Part shown: positions 34,485-45,989 of the stretch, in pieces
Layout: each line of letters begins with the position of its first letter
How positions within the stretch are numbered: the stretch's first letter is position 1
Origin: Aselliscus stoliczkanus
Lineage: Eukaryota; Chordata; Mammalia; Chiroptera; Hipposideridae
Length of the DNA: 64,000 nucleotides
Reading direction: 5' to 3'
Assembly: GCA_033961575.1 (NCBI GenBank)
Contig: CM066728.1
Location: 107,526,852-107,590,851, forward strand
Notes under the pieces: generated by a model
Told to the model about the DNA's origin: nothing
The model's database searches: none
What the model saw: only the letters and a program-made list of their open reading frames with translations
Program-made: the position numbers and the translations under genes

Positions 34485-35384
34485 ATGCGAGCTCCTCATG
34501 TCATCACCCATCTTTTTTTGGCAGTGATACAATTTCTAACAGGGGTTTTGGCGAATGGCATTATTGTGCTTGTGACCAGCATGGATTTGATCAAGCACAG
34601 AAAAATGGTGCCACTGGATCTACTCCTTTGCTGCGTGGCAATTTCCAGGATTTGTTTCCAGATACTCATCTTCAATATTAGTCTGGCTGTCCTGTCCGTG
34701 GTTGAATTCTGTGCAGTTAATGAGATATTCACACTTTTCATGTTTGTGAATGAATCAGGACTTTGGTTTGCCACATGGCTCAGCGTTTTCTACTGTGTCA
34801 AAATCGTCACCATCGTTCACCCACTCTTCTTTTGGTTGAAATTGAGGATATCCAAGTTAGTTCCATGGCTGCTTTTTGGATCCTTGCTATATACATCTTT
34901 AACCGCTGTTTTCCACAGTAAAAATACTTGGGTATTTTCCCAGAAAGTCTGGTTGGGCCTTTTCTTCCCAAATGCAACAACTGAAATCCAAGAACTACCT
35001 GCATTACAATTTGCCCTTGTTTTCACAGAGTTCTCGTTGCCATTACTTATCTTCCTTAGTTCTGCTCTGCTCTTGCTATTTTCCCTGGGGAGGCACACCC
35101 AGCAGATGATAAACACAACACAGGGCACCAGGCCCCCTAACACGAGTGTCCACATCAACGTACTTCTGTCCATCCTGTCCTTTCTGATCCTCTATGTCTC
35201 CCAGTACATGATGGGGGCTTTCATCTTTTTTCAAATTCCCAAGATCGGACCATTCTTCTTTCTGTTTTCCATGTTGGTGCTTGGCTCATACCCCTCTGGA
35301 CACTCCATTATCTTAATTTTAGGAAATCCAAAACTCAAACAAAGTGCAAAGAAGTTCTTCCTCTATGGTAAGTGCTGTCAGTGA
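34485..35384 (+). CDS. TAS2R1: Bitter taste receptor TAS2R1, intact
   Basis: This is a seven-transmembrane G-protein-coupled receptor of the TAS2R family. It sits in the plasma membrane of taste cells (and some extra-oral cells), binds bitter compounds and signals through gustducin, PLCB2 and TRPM5 (family knowledge). The uninterrupted frame of 299 residues equals the human length, and whole stretches match human TAS2R1 as I remember it, such as DLIKHRKM, RISKLVPW and ILGNPKLKQ. Landmarks seen are N24 in TM1, R55 in TM2, LWFATWL (93-99) in TM3, L197 and S200 with SLGRH (200-204) at the end of TM5, and HS (273-274) with NPKLK (281-285) in TM7 and the C-tail. An N-glycosylation sequon NAT (163-165) lies in extracellular loop 2, as is typical of TAS2Rs. 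The ATG at 34485 is preferred over the in-frame ATG at 34380 because it gives the family length and the expected short N terminus. It has a single coding exon, as in all TAS2Rs. There is no frameshift or premature stop. Confidence 0.97.
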   Translation: MRAPHVITHLFLAVIQFLTGVLANGIIVLVTSMDLIKHRKMVPLDLLLCCVAISRICFQILIFNISLAVLSVVEFCAVNEIFTLFMFVNESGLWFATWLSVFYCVKIVTIVHPLFFWLKLRISKLVPWLLFGSLLYTSLTAVFHSKNTWVFSQKVWLGLFFPNATTEIQELPALQFALVFTEFSLPLLIFLSSALLLLFSLGRHTQQMINTTQGTRPPNTSVHINVLLSILSFLILYVSQYMMGAFIFFQIPKIGPFFFLFSMLVLGSYPSGHSIILILGNPKLKQSAKKFFLYGKCCQ

Positions 35385-36814
35385 GAGAGAACTTTGGTCC
35401 TTTCAAAGAACCAGTGGTCCGATGAGTGGACAGTGCCTGCCATGCCTCCTTCAGGCAAACACCAGCCTGGTCACAGATACACAAAATATCATCTAAAGAC
35501 TGTTTATCAAACCCGAGATATTTTTATGGACTTGCTCTTTTTTCAAAGCACAACACAGGTTGGTGGGTCACATCAGTGTCAGTATCCTCGTTGTGATATT
35601 GGACTGTCGTCTTGCAAGATGTTACCTAATTGGGGAACCTTTCTGTATTCTTTCTCACAACTGCAAACGAATCAACAATTGTCTCAAAATCAAAAATTTA
35701 AAGAAAAAGTAAAGCACGTTTGAACTTGTGATGTCAGGAGGATGCACGAATGCCGTAGGGTCCCTGTGTGTCTGGCGCTTAGTCTTAGATGATTTATCCT
35801 GAACGAAAGGGCTGACTGCTCATCTCTCATTTACCTGGATATTATTTCTGTTCTGTTTGTTGGAATTACAAACCCCTGTATCAGAGAGGAAATCTGGGCA
35901 GGCTGGCTTCCCCTGTCCTTGTAAGCTCACCTACTCCGTGGTGCCGAGAGCCTCGGTGCAATGGTGACATGGCCCATCAACTAATGAAAAGGCAGACAGA
36001 TGGAAGAAAAAGAGGGATCCAGAGCTGAGCCCTCACTTTCCATTCCCCCAAGTTGGGCACACCGACCACACAATAGCTTGCAAAGATGTTTCATTTTGCA
36101 CTTGTGTGCTCAGCGTTGGGACCCTTTCAACTGAGGGTGGTAGTTTGGAACTCCTACCACGTTGCACGTCTTCCCAACGAAGCACATCAGTAGGTGGGTG
36201 GGCTGCGGGTGTCTCCATCTGCTTGCAGTCACAAATACATTTTGTATTTGATGATTTTGGATGCTAAGATATATATATATATATTTTTTTTTTTTTTTAA
36301 CACAACTTCAGCACCCTTTTGCTTCCACTGATGTAAAAGATTTTCCTTGGTTTGGCTATATATAGATCGTAGTTCATGTGTGATGATGGAAAGTGTGTTT
36401 AGGTTAGGATTTGCCCCACCACTAATATAGATTTGAATACTGGTTCACTAGCCCAAGACATGCAGGCCTGGATCGTACTAAACTAACAGAGACCTTCGCC
36501 TACAAAGATCCAGGCAAGTATTTATCTTCTTGGGTGTGGGAATTAAGCTCTGAGGCTAATCTTCCTCATCCCACAGGTCTCATTCTTCATTCCCCAAGGA
36601 ACAAAATAACAGCCTCCATCTTCCTGCTCTTTGATTTTCCACATGCCACCAGGTGAGAAGGTTTATAGCTCATTGTGTGCTCAGGCAGCCAGCTCTGGGA
36701 AGAGTGGTTGTGTCCTGGATGCTTTGAGAAGGGACAGTGAGGAGTCATGTTTACTTTCTGCACATCTCAAGTTCAGATGCCCACTCCTTGAATCATGGTG
36801 GGTCTACCTGCATG

Positions 36815-36861
<47 letters not shown>

Positions 36862-38811
36862 AAGGAGTGATTTCAAACATTCATACAGCTGTATGTGAAA
36901 GAAACTCAACTGTCATGTGAGTTTTTTCTTAGATACCAAATTCTGATTCAATTCCATGCAACTCCTGCTTTAAATAATGCTAGTTAATAAAATAAATATT
37001 AAGGTATGGCTGTTCACATACTTAAACGTTACAAAGAGTTACAAAAAAAGGAGAATGCATGCTAAAGCAAACTGTTCTAGACACATCTTCAGAGTCTACT
37101 TTCCTAGAAATAAATATCTTCCAGAAATGCTGCCTAGCTGTCACATTGACAGATATTGCTAGGACACCAAGCTCTCTGCTGCAGGAGCAAAACAGACTCA
37201 GCCTTCTGTCTCTCTGGACCTTATCTGGACCTCTGAGCCTTGACACATCATTTCGGTCCTGCTCCTCTGTGTGAGGTCAGCCTCTGTAGCAGTGTGGCAT
37301 CTCCCTGTACCCCACCCCTGCATTTTGAGAGATGGGGCTGGACAGGAACCCCTGGGAGCCTCAGCTGTGGGATCACATGCCCATTGGTCTGGCCAGAGGA
37401 CCGCTGACCACAGGGCATGACTCTGTCCATCCTTCTTCTGCTTCCTGTGGCTCCTGGGGGAGATCCAACAACCCCATTCAGTCAGTAGGAGTGTGGGGTA
37501 TAGCCAGACTTTTACTGGAAAGGAAGCCAGCATAACACCCCATTGTATTTCAGACAGGGGTTCCACGAGCGGCCCCAGGCCAGAGGGCGAGCTTGGCATG
37601 TTGTGTTCTACTCTGCATTCTGACTCCTTTAGGGCTCAAACTTCAGGGGTTCTCCGTGATTTCCAATGACTAAAAATGGTGACTCTAATTGAAAAGGCTA
37701 ATCTCTGTGCTTATAGAAATAGATTTTTAAAACTATCCATGCTGCAACAATTTGAATATTAAAAGAAAAGTTTTATCAATCTTGCGAATTACAAATGCCT
37801 TTTCAGTGCTAAGTCACTCATTCAAACATATGAACTATGTGATGGTAGAATAATCTGGACCTGAAAGTGCGGGGAAGGCATCAGCGTTTAATGTCTACTG
37901 GTCTTCTTCAGTCTGACGACCAGCCATTATAGATCCTCAGTTCATCATATTATGCCCTAATGTATACGTAAGTACAGTCATACTTCTCAGACTATGACTA
38001 TTCTAATTTTAGGCTTGGGAAATATGGTTTCCATAACTTTCATTCATGTAGACCCACATCTCTTTGGGTGAGAAGACAGACAGGTAGTCAGAAATAGCCA
38101 AAAAGAAAGAAACCAGACAGATCGTCCAAATCCACTTTGGCAATCCATGGGATGACAGATGTTGCAGACAGATGGCACCCATGTTGGAGAAAAATCCAAA
38201 TGACGAGGACAGGAAGACCCTCATGTTTTTGAGAGGGTATTTCTAGGGAATGAGTTTGGAATCAGGTTAGAGATTGTATTACCTCAAACTTAATATCAGT
38301 GGTATATTCTGTTTAAAAAAATTATTCTCTTGCTACCTAAGAATTGTAGACTGTCTTTTGAAACCTTTATACCAGGGAAAAGGAAAAAGGGTAGGTCCTG
38401 AGAAAATCTGCCTACATGAGTTGAAAACCTTAAGCTTCTGGGGGACAGTCAACATAGATTCAGCTCTGGGTATTTGTTTCACTGCCGTCCTATATGAAGC
38501 CAATATCTCTCCCTCTCTGTCTCCTTAATGCATTAAACCATCTGATATATCGCTCCATACCTTTGCAGCATTAAATAATGACTGTTTTTAAGATGTGATG
38601 TAAACCTTTGGCTGGGTATCTGTGAAATCTGGATCTACTTAATCATTTTGGCTGGGGGTCAGGAGTTGGTGACTTTATTCTGTAATGTAAAACACATTCA
38701 AATCAATGAAGTGTGGGATTCCTTTTTTCTTTTGGGTGTTTTTATTTGTTTCTATTTTAAACGTTTCTTCACGGGATAATTAACATAACTTAATATTAAA
38801 ATACCTACTTA
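35385..38811. other. Downstream and intergenic sequence, mostly unique
   Basis: The 3' UTR of TAS2R1 probably begins here. The nearest clear AATAAA signal seen is at 36986-36991, about 1.6 kb downstream, and its use is uncertain. A TA/T-rich tract lies at about 36270-36298 and an (AG)n microsatellite at 36816-36859. No other gene or named repeat was recognised. Confidence 0.45.
36816..36859 (+). repeat. (AG)22 microsatellite
   Basis: A pure run of AG dinucleotides of about 44 nt, a polypurine tract likely to vary in length. Confidence 0.95.
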
Positions 38812-38917
38812 GGGCCGGCTGAGTGGCGCGGTGGTTAAATGCTGGCTTGGGAAACCAGCGGTCCCGGTTCGGTCCCCCATATGAGGGCCAGTGACACTGC
38901 CCTCAAAAAAAAAAAAA
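38812..38917 (+). mobile_element. tRNA-derived SINE (copy 3), sense
   Basis: This copy reads in forward orientation from GGGCCGGCTGAGTGGCGCGG through B-box-like GGTTCGGTCC to CCAGTGACACTGCCCTC and an A tail. ATACCTACTTA flanks it on both sides (38801-38811 and 38918-38928), a target-site duplication possibly extended by A residues. Confidence 0.95.
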
Positions 38918-40244
38918 ATACCTACTTAAATTTCTGAAAACATGCCCATTTTTACAATGATGACTGAGAATTCATTTTGTTTAAACCTCATCATCCTTGA
39001 GAAAAGGGTACGTGTGACTGTTTCTATTTGTGAGCTTGGAATGCCTGTTCTTAAGTAAAATCTTTAGCTTCTGTTAACTAAACGCTCTCTTCCTCTAGAT
39101 TTGTTTAAGTAATTCAGTATAACACATGCCGATGAGACGCTGGGTAGCATTCGGATTTGGGAGTATCTCAGTTCCCATAGCTGGTCGGGGCTCAGCACTT
39201 GGTAAGCTTACTCTGAATGGCCGAAATTCCAGAACCACTGGGGGAACTTCTAATTCTTCTCAAGTTAGGCAGGTGGGGAAGGATTTGGAAAATAAGGTAA
39301 GTGGCTAACAATGGGATGGGATGAGATATTACTAAATATGCGTAATACCTTCTGGCCTAAACCCATTCAGTTGGACAGCAGATGCTGTGCTTATAAATTA
39401 GCAAGGTTCACTTCACTTGAAACCCAGGCACTTGGCTTCCAGGAAACATTGATCAGCTATGGTCGGGAAGCTCAGTTTCATGATAAATATTCCCCATCCT
39501 GGTCACCACTGCTTGTCTGCTGTAATACTTGAGATTCCTGAAGTAAGGCCTTGTGCCTTTGATCATGGAGGCGTGATAGTCTTAATACCCCAGCTGATGG
39601 TGGAGCTGAAGAATGGGCGCTTAGGGAAGAGAGCCGAGACCTGAGGCTAATACGTTAGGTTGGGAGGCTAAGTGGATTTATACAGTACCATATAGAGACA
39701 GATCATTAGTCCACGCACAAGCCAAACCAGTGGTTTGGAGCCAATTACCTGGTCTTCAGTTCTCACCAGCATGCACCTGCTTACTTTGGTTACTTCACAG
39801 CTTCCTCGCAACGCAGTAAGCACAAGAAAGGAGCTGAGCCTCTGCTCCTAGATCTGTAAAGTGGGGATAATAATGACAGGTTCCACGTCCTTAACCAAGT
39901 TCCAAGTACATGGTTTTGAGCAGTAATGAACGTAGCTCCCAGCCAGGGGACCTGAAGTGAGGGCTGTCACAGTACCTCTGTCAGGGCCTGCACTGGGAGG
40001 GACAGGCTGACAATGGAAGGCCATATGAATAACTAAAGCCTGATTTGGAACCCAGATCCACTGGTGAGCGGGGGACCTGATGAACATGGACCTCACGTGT
40101 CCCCCTTTTTGAAATGGGGCACAAATAATTCCAAGTTTAACAAGAGGCATTGATGAGCTCCTGGAATCAGTGCCTGGCCGCTGCTAGTGTTGCTTAATGG
40201 GTCCAGAATTTCTGTTTGGGATGATGCAAAAATCCTCAAAATAG
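38918..40244. other. Unique intergenic sequence
   Basis: A possible MIR remnant lies around 39830-39890 (GTGGGGATAATAATGACAGG), too short to be firm. No gene recognised. Confidence 0.4.
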
Positions 40245-40312
40245 ATAATGGTGATGGTTTCACAACTGCGAATGTGCTTAATACCACTGAATTACACTTA
40301 AAATAGCTATTG
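40245..40312 (+). mobile_element. L1 3'-end fragment, sense
   Basis: A short, diverged match to the L1 3' terminus around GTGCTTAATACCACTGAATT and ACACTTAAAATAG. Related sequences are at 20.95 and 59.0 kb. Confidence 0.6.
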
Positions 40313-42984
40313 GAAAAGTCATGACTTATTTTTTTCTGTTTTTTGTTGCAAAAATGCATCATGTCTTTTCCGACAATCCAATAAATATGGTAAATGTTAT
40401 GTCTATATTACCACACAAAAAAGAAACCACTATCATGAAAGAAAAGAGGCAGGGGCTGGGTGTGCTACCATTATGCCCTGGGACTATTTGTGGGCAAATA
40501 CAGGGGCTGGTCTCTGTGGTGAATTAAGTCAATATGAAATCCAAAAGCAGCTTCCTCCATTAGAATCAGCTTGTGTTCAGGCTAATAGATAAACACTACA
40601 AACCTGGGTGCTTTTAGAATCTAAGTAGATCACTACCTTTCAAATACGAGCTCCTCCCCTTTCAAAAGTACACAAGGCATTTTGCAGGCCAGTGAACTTG
40701 AGAATGTGCAGTGGTTTAAACAGAGCAAGGAAAAATCAGGTACTCTGATGCCATCTTTACAAAGAAGTTAGTTTGAAATTCATCTCAAGGGTCAAACTCA
40801 AATAAACCTAAAAAATAGATTTTTTAATTTATTTTTTTCTTCCCTAATAGGCAGAGGGTGCTTTGGGTAGATTGCCGGGTAATAGAAGTTTTAACCCAGC
40901 AGGGCATCAAAGTTGTGCTTATAGTAAAGAATTTTAAAGTCTGATTCAGTCCTTGGTAGTACACTTAGAGTGAACTGATTACGAATGGCGTGTTTCCAGA
41001 ATGTTAAAAATAAACACGTCTCCCACGATGGGACCCGTTTCTGTGGATGTGAGCCCCCTGAGGGAGCACACTGGGAATGCATTCTGAAGGCTCGATGTCC
41101 TGCCCAAGCAGAACTGTAACCAGGGCAAACCCAGCTAGCTTAGCTGGGCAGTTTTACCTGTTATCAGAAACCCCTGCCAGTCATAGCTGCTTTGTAGTCC
41201 TTTATACCCGGATCTACTGGAATGTGCTGGGAGGTGTGCTTATCAGTTATGAGCCGAGTGCCACTCCTCCCAAAGAATTCCCAGGGGATTCCCAAATATG
41301 AAGAGTTCTCGATCTCCCTGTTTTCATAGGGAGAAAGTGAAGGGACCTCTTGTGAAGTAACTCTCTAAACGGGTCCTCTTTGGGGTTTTAAATCATGTTT
41401 GGAAAAACCAAAAATAAACCAGAACGCTGTAGACAAGCTAGCAAGGACTTCCTGGGAAAGAAGCCTCAGGCCTATGGGGTTCAGTCTTCTGATGGCCAAG
41501 GTCAAGTGAAGCCTGGGTAGTTTCCCCCAAGTGCTGAGAACAAGACTGGGTGTGTGGGTGACAGAGGAAGTCTCGGGGTGCTCTCACTGGCTGTAAGAGT
41601 GGAGATGTTTACTTCTTTAGATTTTTCTATTTATTGGAAATAATAATGAATAACAAATAGTGAAGAAGAAAATTGCCCAGAATTCACCCTCCAATTAAAT
41701 TAGCAATTTTGATTTGCCCGTGTTCCCATTCAAACACTATGAATAAAATTATTTAATTTTTACATCATTATAATCATGGCAAAGGTATATTTTTATAGAT
41801 TTTTATGTTTCTTATGTTAAGCATTTCCTAGCTGATCATTTTAATGACTATAGAACACGGGGCGGATATAGCACAGTGCCCAGAAACAGAGGAGATGTTG
41901 TCATGGCCTCAGCTGTTAGGGCCCCATCTGCTGCCCCCGTCCCTGCTCAGAGCGCCGTCCTGCCGCGCCGGGCACGGGGAGACCCTGGGCTAAGGTGGGA
42001 GTTCTTTAGACTCTTCACTGGAAGGAGGTTTACACAGCAAGGAGGTCGCAGGTGTGTTAAATGAGTCCGCCCGTCTTCTTATCAGGTTGTTTAGAAATTA
42101 ATATTGAATCAACAACACGTTAAGTTACCCGTTATGATGTTGACGTAATGTGCACTAATTGGCTTGGTCCTAAAACTTGAACAACTGAGACGGAAGGCAG
42201 TTATTCTGAATGCTATTACAAATGAGGAAACAGATTCAGAGATTGGGTGGCTGGCCCCGCCATGATTTGCAGCCCTGTCTTGTGGCTACACTGGAAGGTA
42301 ACACTGAGCCCGGTGGTGCTGAGGGTTACACATATTAGCATAGGTGCCGGAGGGGCAGCAAGCGGAAGCCATGTTCTCAAGGCTCAGGGGAGGTTAGGAG
42401 AGAGGCTGGGAGACGGGCTTGAGGGAGACCAGAGATAGGAGAAGGAGGAGCTGGAGGGCGGGGAGCAATTGCAGGTACCCCAGAAGTGATGCCGGGCCCT
42501 TCCCAGAGCGGGGACAGGCAGAATTGAGGGTCCAGGCTGGCGGGAGTTGACCTTGACCAGGAAAAGGAGCTAAGCGAAGAGGTGGAGAGGGGAGGGGAGC
42601 CCCTGCAGGCCTGCCTTGTTCTGGGACGTCAGGAGCAGAAGGCAGAGCCGGGGACCACAGCTGGGACCTGCGATACCGCAGTGCCCTGCCCCTCTGGAAA
42701 GTTCCTCATGGCATCCGCTGATGCATGTTCACAGTGTGGGGGACACACTTGTCACACCGTCGGGACGAGAAGAACTAGGGCGAAGGGCTGGGCTAGCCGC
42801 CCAAGACAAAGCTGATTTTTCTGGGGCCTCCCTGTCGGTTTAGCAATGGTCCCTGCCTCCTCATACACTGGTTTTCTTTCATACTCAGGTCTTTCCAGGT
42901 AGAGGTCAACATTTTCCCTCTTGGATTAAACTGGGAGAAATTTCGAAAGGGAACATGGAGGAAGCCATTTTCCTGACTGTTCTA
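40313..42984. other. Intergenic sequence, GC-richer from 41.87 kb
   Basis: About 41690-41850 is AT-rich and may be an L1 relic. From about 41870 to 42850 the sequence is G+C-rich with scattered CpGs, but by eye the density is below that expected of a CpG island. No promoter or gene is claimed. Confidence 0.4.
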
Positions 42985-43200
42985 GATCAGGTTTCCCAGC
43001 TTCAACATGGTTGCCCTTCGGTGCTGGCTAACCCTTTAGGGGTGACAGAGGCCATCCTGTGCATTGTAGGGTGTGCAGCCACATCTCTGGCCTCTACCCA
43101 TAGCATGCTGATAGCACCTCCCCTCCCCACTGAGACCAGATAGTGCCAACTGTTCTTGGGGGCCAAAAACACCCCTGGGTGATAACAGCTCTGCTAGAGG
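42985..43200 (+). mobile_element. MER20 nonautonomous hAT element, sense
   Basis: CATCCTGTGCATTGTAGGG, CTCTGGCCTCTACCCATAGC and the terminal AAACACCCCTGGGTGATAAC are in MER20 order. The opposite-orientation copy is at 33037-33266. Confidence 0.8.
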
Positions 43201-43316
43201 AACCCAACCAATTTACTCCACAAAGGAAAATGGACTGATAGATATGTAGATTAACATTCTGATAATTTAGAAGTAACCCGTGACTGTCGTATTAATTTTA
43301 CAATTAAATAATAGCA

Positions 43317-44036
43317 TTGAGTTTCCGTGAATATTACCTTCCAGATAAAACTCAGAGTGGTGTCATTGGAACCAGATTCAGTCCCATTCCTTTTTGGTCT
43401 TTTTCTCAGAAAGTTCCCCCAGGATGCGCGTCCTCTCTTGCTTCCTATTCCAAACTACTGTTTGTTGCTCTAAGAAACATGCTGTACCCCAAAGTGAGGA
43501 CACACAGTGGTACTGGGTATGCACCTGCGTTCCGAGACTGTTGTAGGGTTAACACATTGATGGGTACAAAATTCAGTTACATTGGGGCAGAAATTGCAAG
43601 AGAAGAACCAAGTGCTGGTGGACTAAGAAGTCCGTCCGGTTTCCTTTTGTTTGTGGTTCCGCTGAAGGAGAATGTAGGTCTGAAAGCTCAGACGACACTG
43701 TCTGGTGCTCTGAGTGGGGCGCCTGCAGAGGAGGAAGCTTCTTTTCCACAAGGTCACGTGTCTTCATTGGGGTTCAGGGGTGGGGGTGGTGGGCAGACAG
43801 AGTGCAAGGGCGTCGCCAGCACTGCCTCCATGATTTCTTCAGACAGAGGGAGAGATGAAGCCGAGCAGGCAGGGTGGTACCATGAGGGGTGTCATTTTCC
43901 CTCGTCTCCTTCCCAAGAAGCCATATACGGCCCCTCTCAGAGCTGGGGACAGCCCTACCCACAGAGCAAACTTAGGGGCTGTGCTCCATCTGACGGAGCC
44001 TGTGGAGACTGCCCTGCAAACACAGCTGCCAGGTAA
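43317..44036 (+). other. Unassigned 239-codon open reading frame
   Basis: This is the second longest open frame in the window. The translation has no signal peptide, membrane segment, domain or homologue I recognise. It includes Gly-rich (RGGGGG) and mixed low-information stretches and ends beside the minisatellite. Open frames of this length are uncommon by chance at about 50 percent GC but not impossible across 64 kb and six frames. I do not call it a gene. It could be a chance frame, a lineage-specific transcript or part of an unrecognised old element. Confidence 0.15.
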
Positions 44037-44091
44037 TTTCTCCCTGGAGACCCTGCGACCCAGTAAGAAGGACGAGTGCAATGAGGAATGT

Positions 44092-44790
44092 TAGGGTAAG
44101 GAGGGGTGTGAGTGTAGTGGGGTGTAAGTATAAGGAGGGGTGTGAGTGTACAGAGGGGTGTGAGTGTAAGGAAGGGTGTGAGTGTAAGGAGGAGTCTTAG
44201 TGTAATGGGGTGTTAGTGTAAGAAGGGGTGTGAGTGTAAGGAGGGGTGTTAGTGTAAGGAGGGGTGTGAGTGTAAAGAGGGGTGTTATTGTAGTGGGGTG
44301 TAAGTATAAGGAGGTATGTGAGTGTAAGGAGGGGTGTGAGTATAAGGAGGTCTGTGAGTGTAGGGAGGGGTGTGAGTGTAAGTAGGGGTGTTAGTGTACT
44401 GGGGTGTTTGTGTAATGGGGTCTAAGTATAACGAGGGGTGTTAGTGTAAGGAGGGGTGTGAGTGTAAAGAGGGGTATGAGTGTAAGGAGGGGTGTTAGTG
44501 TAAGGAGGGGTGTGTGTGTAAGGAGGGGTATGAGTGTAAGGAGGGGTGTCAGTGTAAGGAGGGGTGTGAGTGTAATGGGAGTGTTAGTGTAATGGGGTGT
44601 TAGTATAAGGAGGGGTGTCAGTGTAATGGGGTGTAAGTATAAGGAGGGGTGTCGGTGTAAGGAGTGTGAGTGTAAGGAGGGGTGTCAGTGTAATGGGGTG
44701 TAAGTATAAGGAGGGGTGTCGGTGTAAGGAGTGTGAGTGTAAGGAGGGGTGTCAGTGTAATGGGGGTGTCAGTGTAAGGAGGCATGTGGA
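44092..44790 (+). repeat. G-rich minisatellite with variant 16-20-bp units and 67-bp higher-order period
   Basis: About 700 bp is built from variants of a GTGTAAGGAGGGGTGTGA unit (about 18 bp) and a shorter GTGTAATGGGGTGTTA unit (about 16 bp). Near the 3' end a larger block repeats with exact 67-bp spacing: GGGGTGTCAG starts at 44612, 44679 and 44746. Frequent GGGG runs on the + strand give G-quadruplex potential. Minus-strand open frames here, full of Thr/Pro/Leu, come from the repeat. Confidence 0.97.
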
Positions 44791-45162
44791 TGTACAATAA
44801 CACGGTGACTTCGTTTTTAATATTTTCTCACCAGAAAGCTGGTGGGACTAAGACAGCCAATTGGGTTACAATGTAAGGTGCAACAGAAAGATAAAGTGCA
44901 TATTTATAGAATTTGGGTGGGAAAGGTCTTTCTAAGCAGAACATTAAAGTAAAAACATCCACAGATCTGATGACATAAAACTTTAAAGCATCTCTACAGA
45001 AAAAGTCTCAATGATAATCATCAGAATATTGGGAAACTATCACAGCACATGTAACAGAATTAATACTAACAGCGCAAGAATGCCCAAAAGCAACGAGAAA
45101 AAGACGGGCATGGTCAATAAAGTATGTGAAAGATGGGAAGGAGGCGATCAAAACAGGCCAGA
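44791..45162. other. Unique intergenic sequence
   Basis: No feature recognised. Confidence 0.4.
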
Positions 45163-45297
45163 GGGCCGGCCTAGTGGTGAAGTGAAGAGCTGGTTTGGGA
45201 AACCAACAGCTCCAGTTCGGATCCCAAATGAGGGCTAGTGACACTGCCCTCTTAAAAACAAACAAACAAACAAACAACAACAACAACAAAAAAAAAA
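45163..45297 (+). mobile_element. tRNA-derived SINE (copy 4), diverged, with AAAC/AAC tail
   Basis: GGGCCGGCCTAGTGGTGAAG to CTAGTGACACTGCCCTC in forward orientation, more diverged than the other copies. The tail has become an AAAC then AAC microsatellite. The flanks AAACAGGCCAGA (45151-45162) and AAACAGACCAGA (about 45295-45306) are an imperfect target-site duplication, consistent with an older insertion. Confidence 0.9.
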
Positions 45298-45559
45298 CAG
45301 ACCAGAAAGCCCATGAAAAATGTGGAACCAGGATGCGGACGGGAACACCACCTGGGGAGCACCAGCCCTAGTTTAGCAGACAGACAAACAAGACAGAAAG
45401 GCTCGCAGTCGCTAGCGTGGGCCATTGGAGGACTTGCTGTAAGCACAGCATCAGAGAACGTTGGCCAGCATACCATGGATGTGAAAGCCTGAATGCTTTG
45501 AGCAATCCCACATCTACGTCTTCATCAAGAAACAGTGAGGTAAGTGCCCCGAATGAACA

Positions 45560-45840
45560 TTGAGAAAGCTTGATTTACAAAGTTTCATTTTTTTATGAAG
45601 GCAAAAATGTGGAAGACCCTAAATGACCAGGAGCGCGTTTCAATGAAAGCCACCCGTCAACCATACAATGGAATATTCCCGTGGCTGTCAAAAATATTTA
45701 TGCTGACCTACACCTGTGGACATGAGGATGTTAATAGGACATTAAATGCAGGGGGAAAAAGATTACAAGGTAACATACAGAATTGTATGTGTATAAAAAT
45801 ACATAAGTTTACTTTCATATACCTACAGAAAAAGTGGAAT
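45560..45840 (+). mobile_element. Old L1/HAL1 3' fragment, sense
   Basis: ATACAATGGAATATTCCCGT followed by a loose GCTGACCTACACCTGTGG region and GATTACAAGGTAACATACAG resembles the ORF2 C-terminal segment of old L1-type elements. A 181-codon frame (45595-46140) running through this and the next L2 is repeat-derived. Confidence 0.5.
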
Positions 45841-45989
45841 TACATATGCCTCTTTCTCTCTCGTTTTGATCAGGGTGCACATCCGTGTCCACTCCTGTGC
45901 CTCGGGAGGTCCAGCTGCTTCAGGCTTTGGCGCCACCCCAGGAACAAGTCCCCAGAAGCAGAACTGAAAGCAAAGGAGGCCACTGGTGC

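Noticed and set aside
41870..42850. CpG island or promoter
   Set aside because: G+C is raised but CpG density looks too low and no transcript or exon follows.
44092..44790. CRISPR-like array or telomeric repeat
   Set aside because: Units are variable and contiguous without unique spacers, and the unit is not TTAGGG. It is a minisatellite in a eukaryotic genome.
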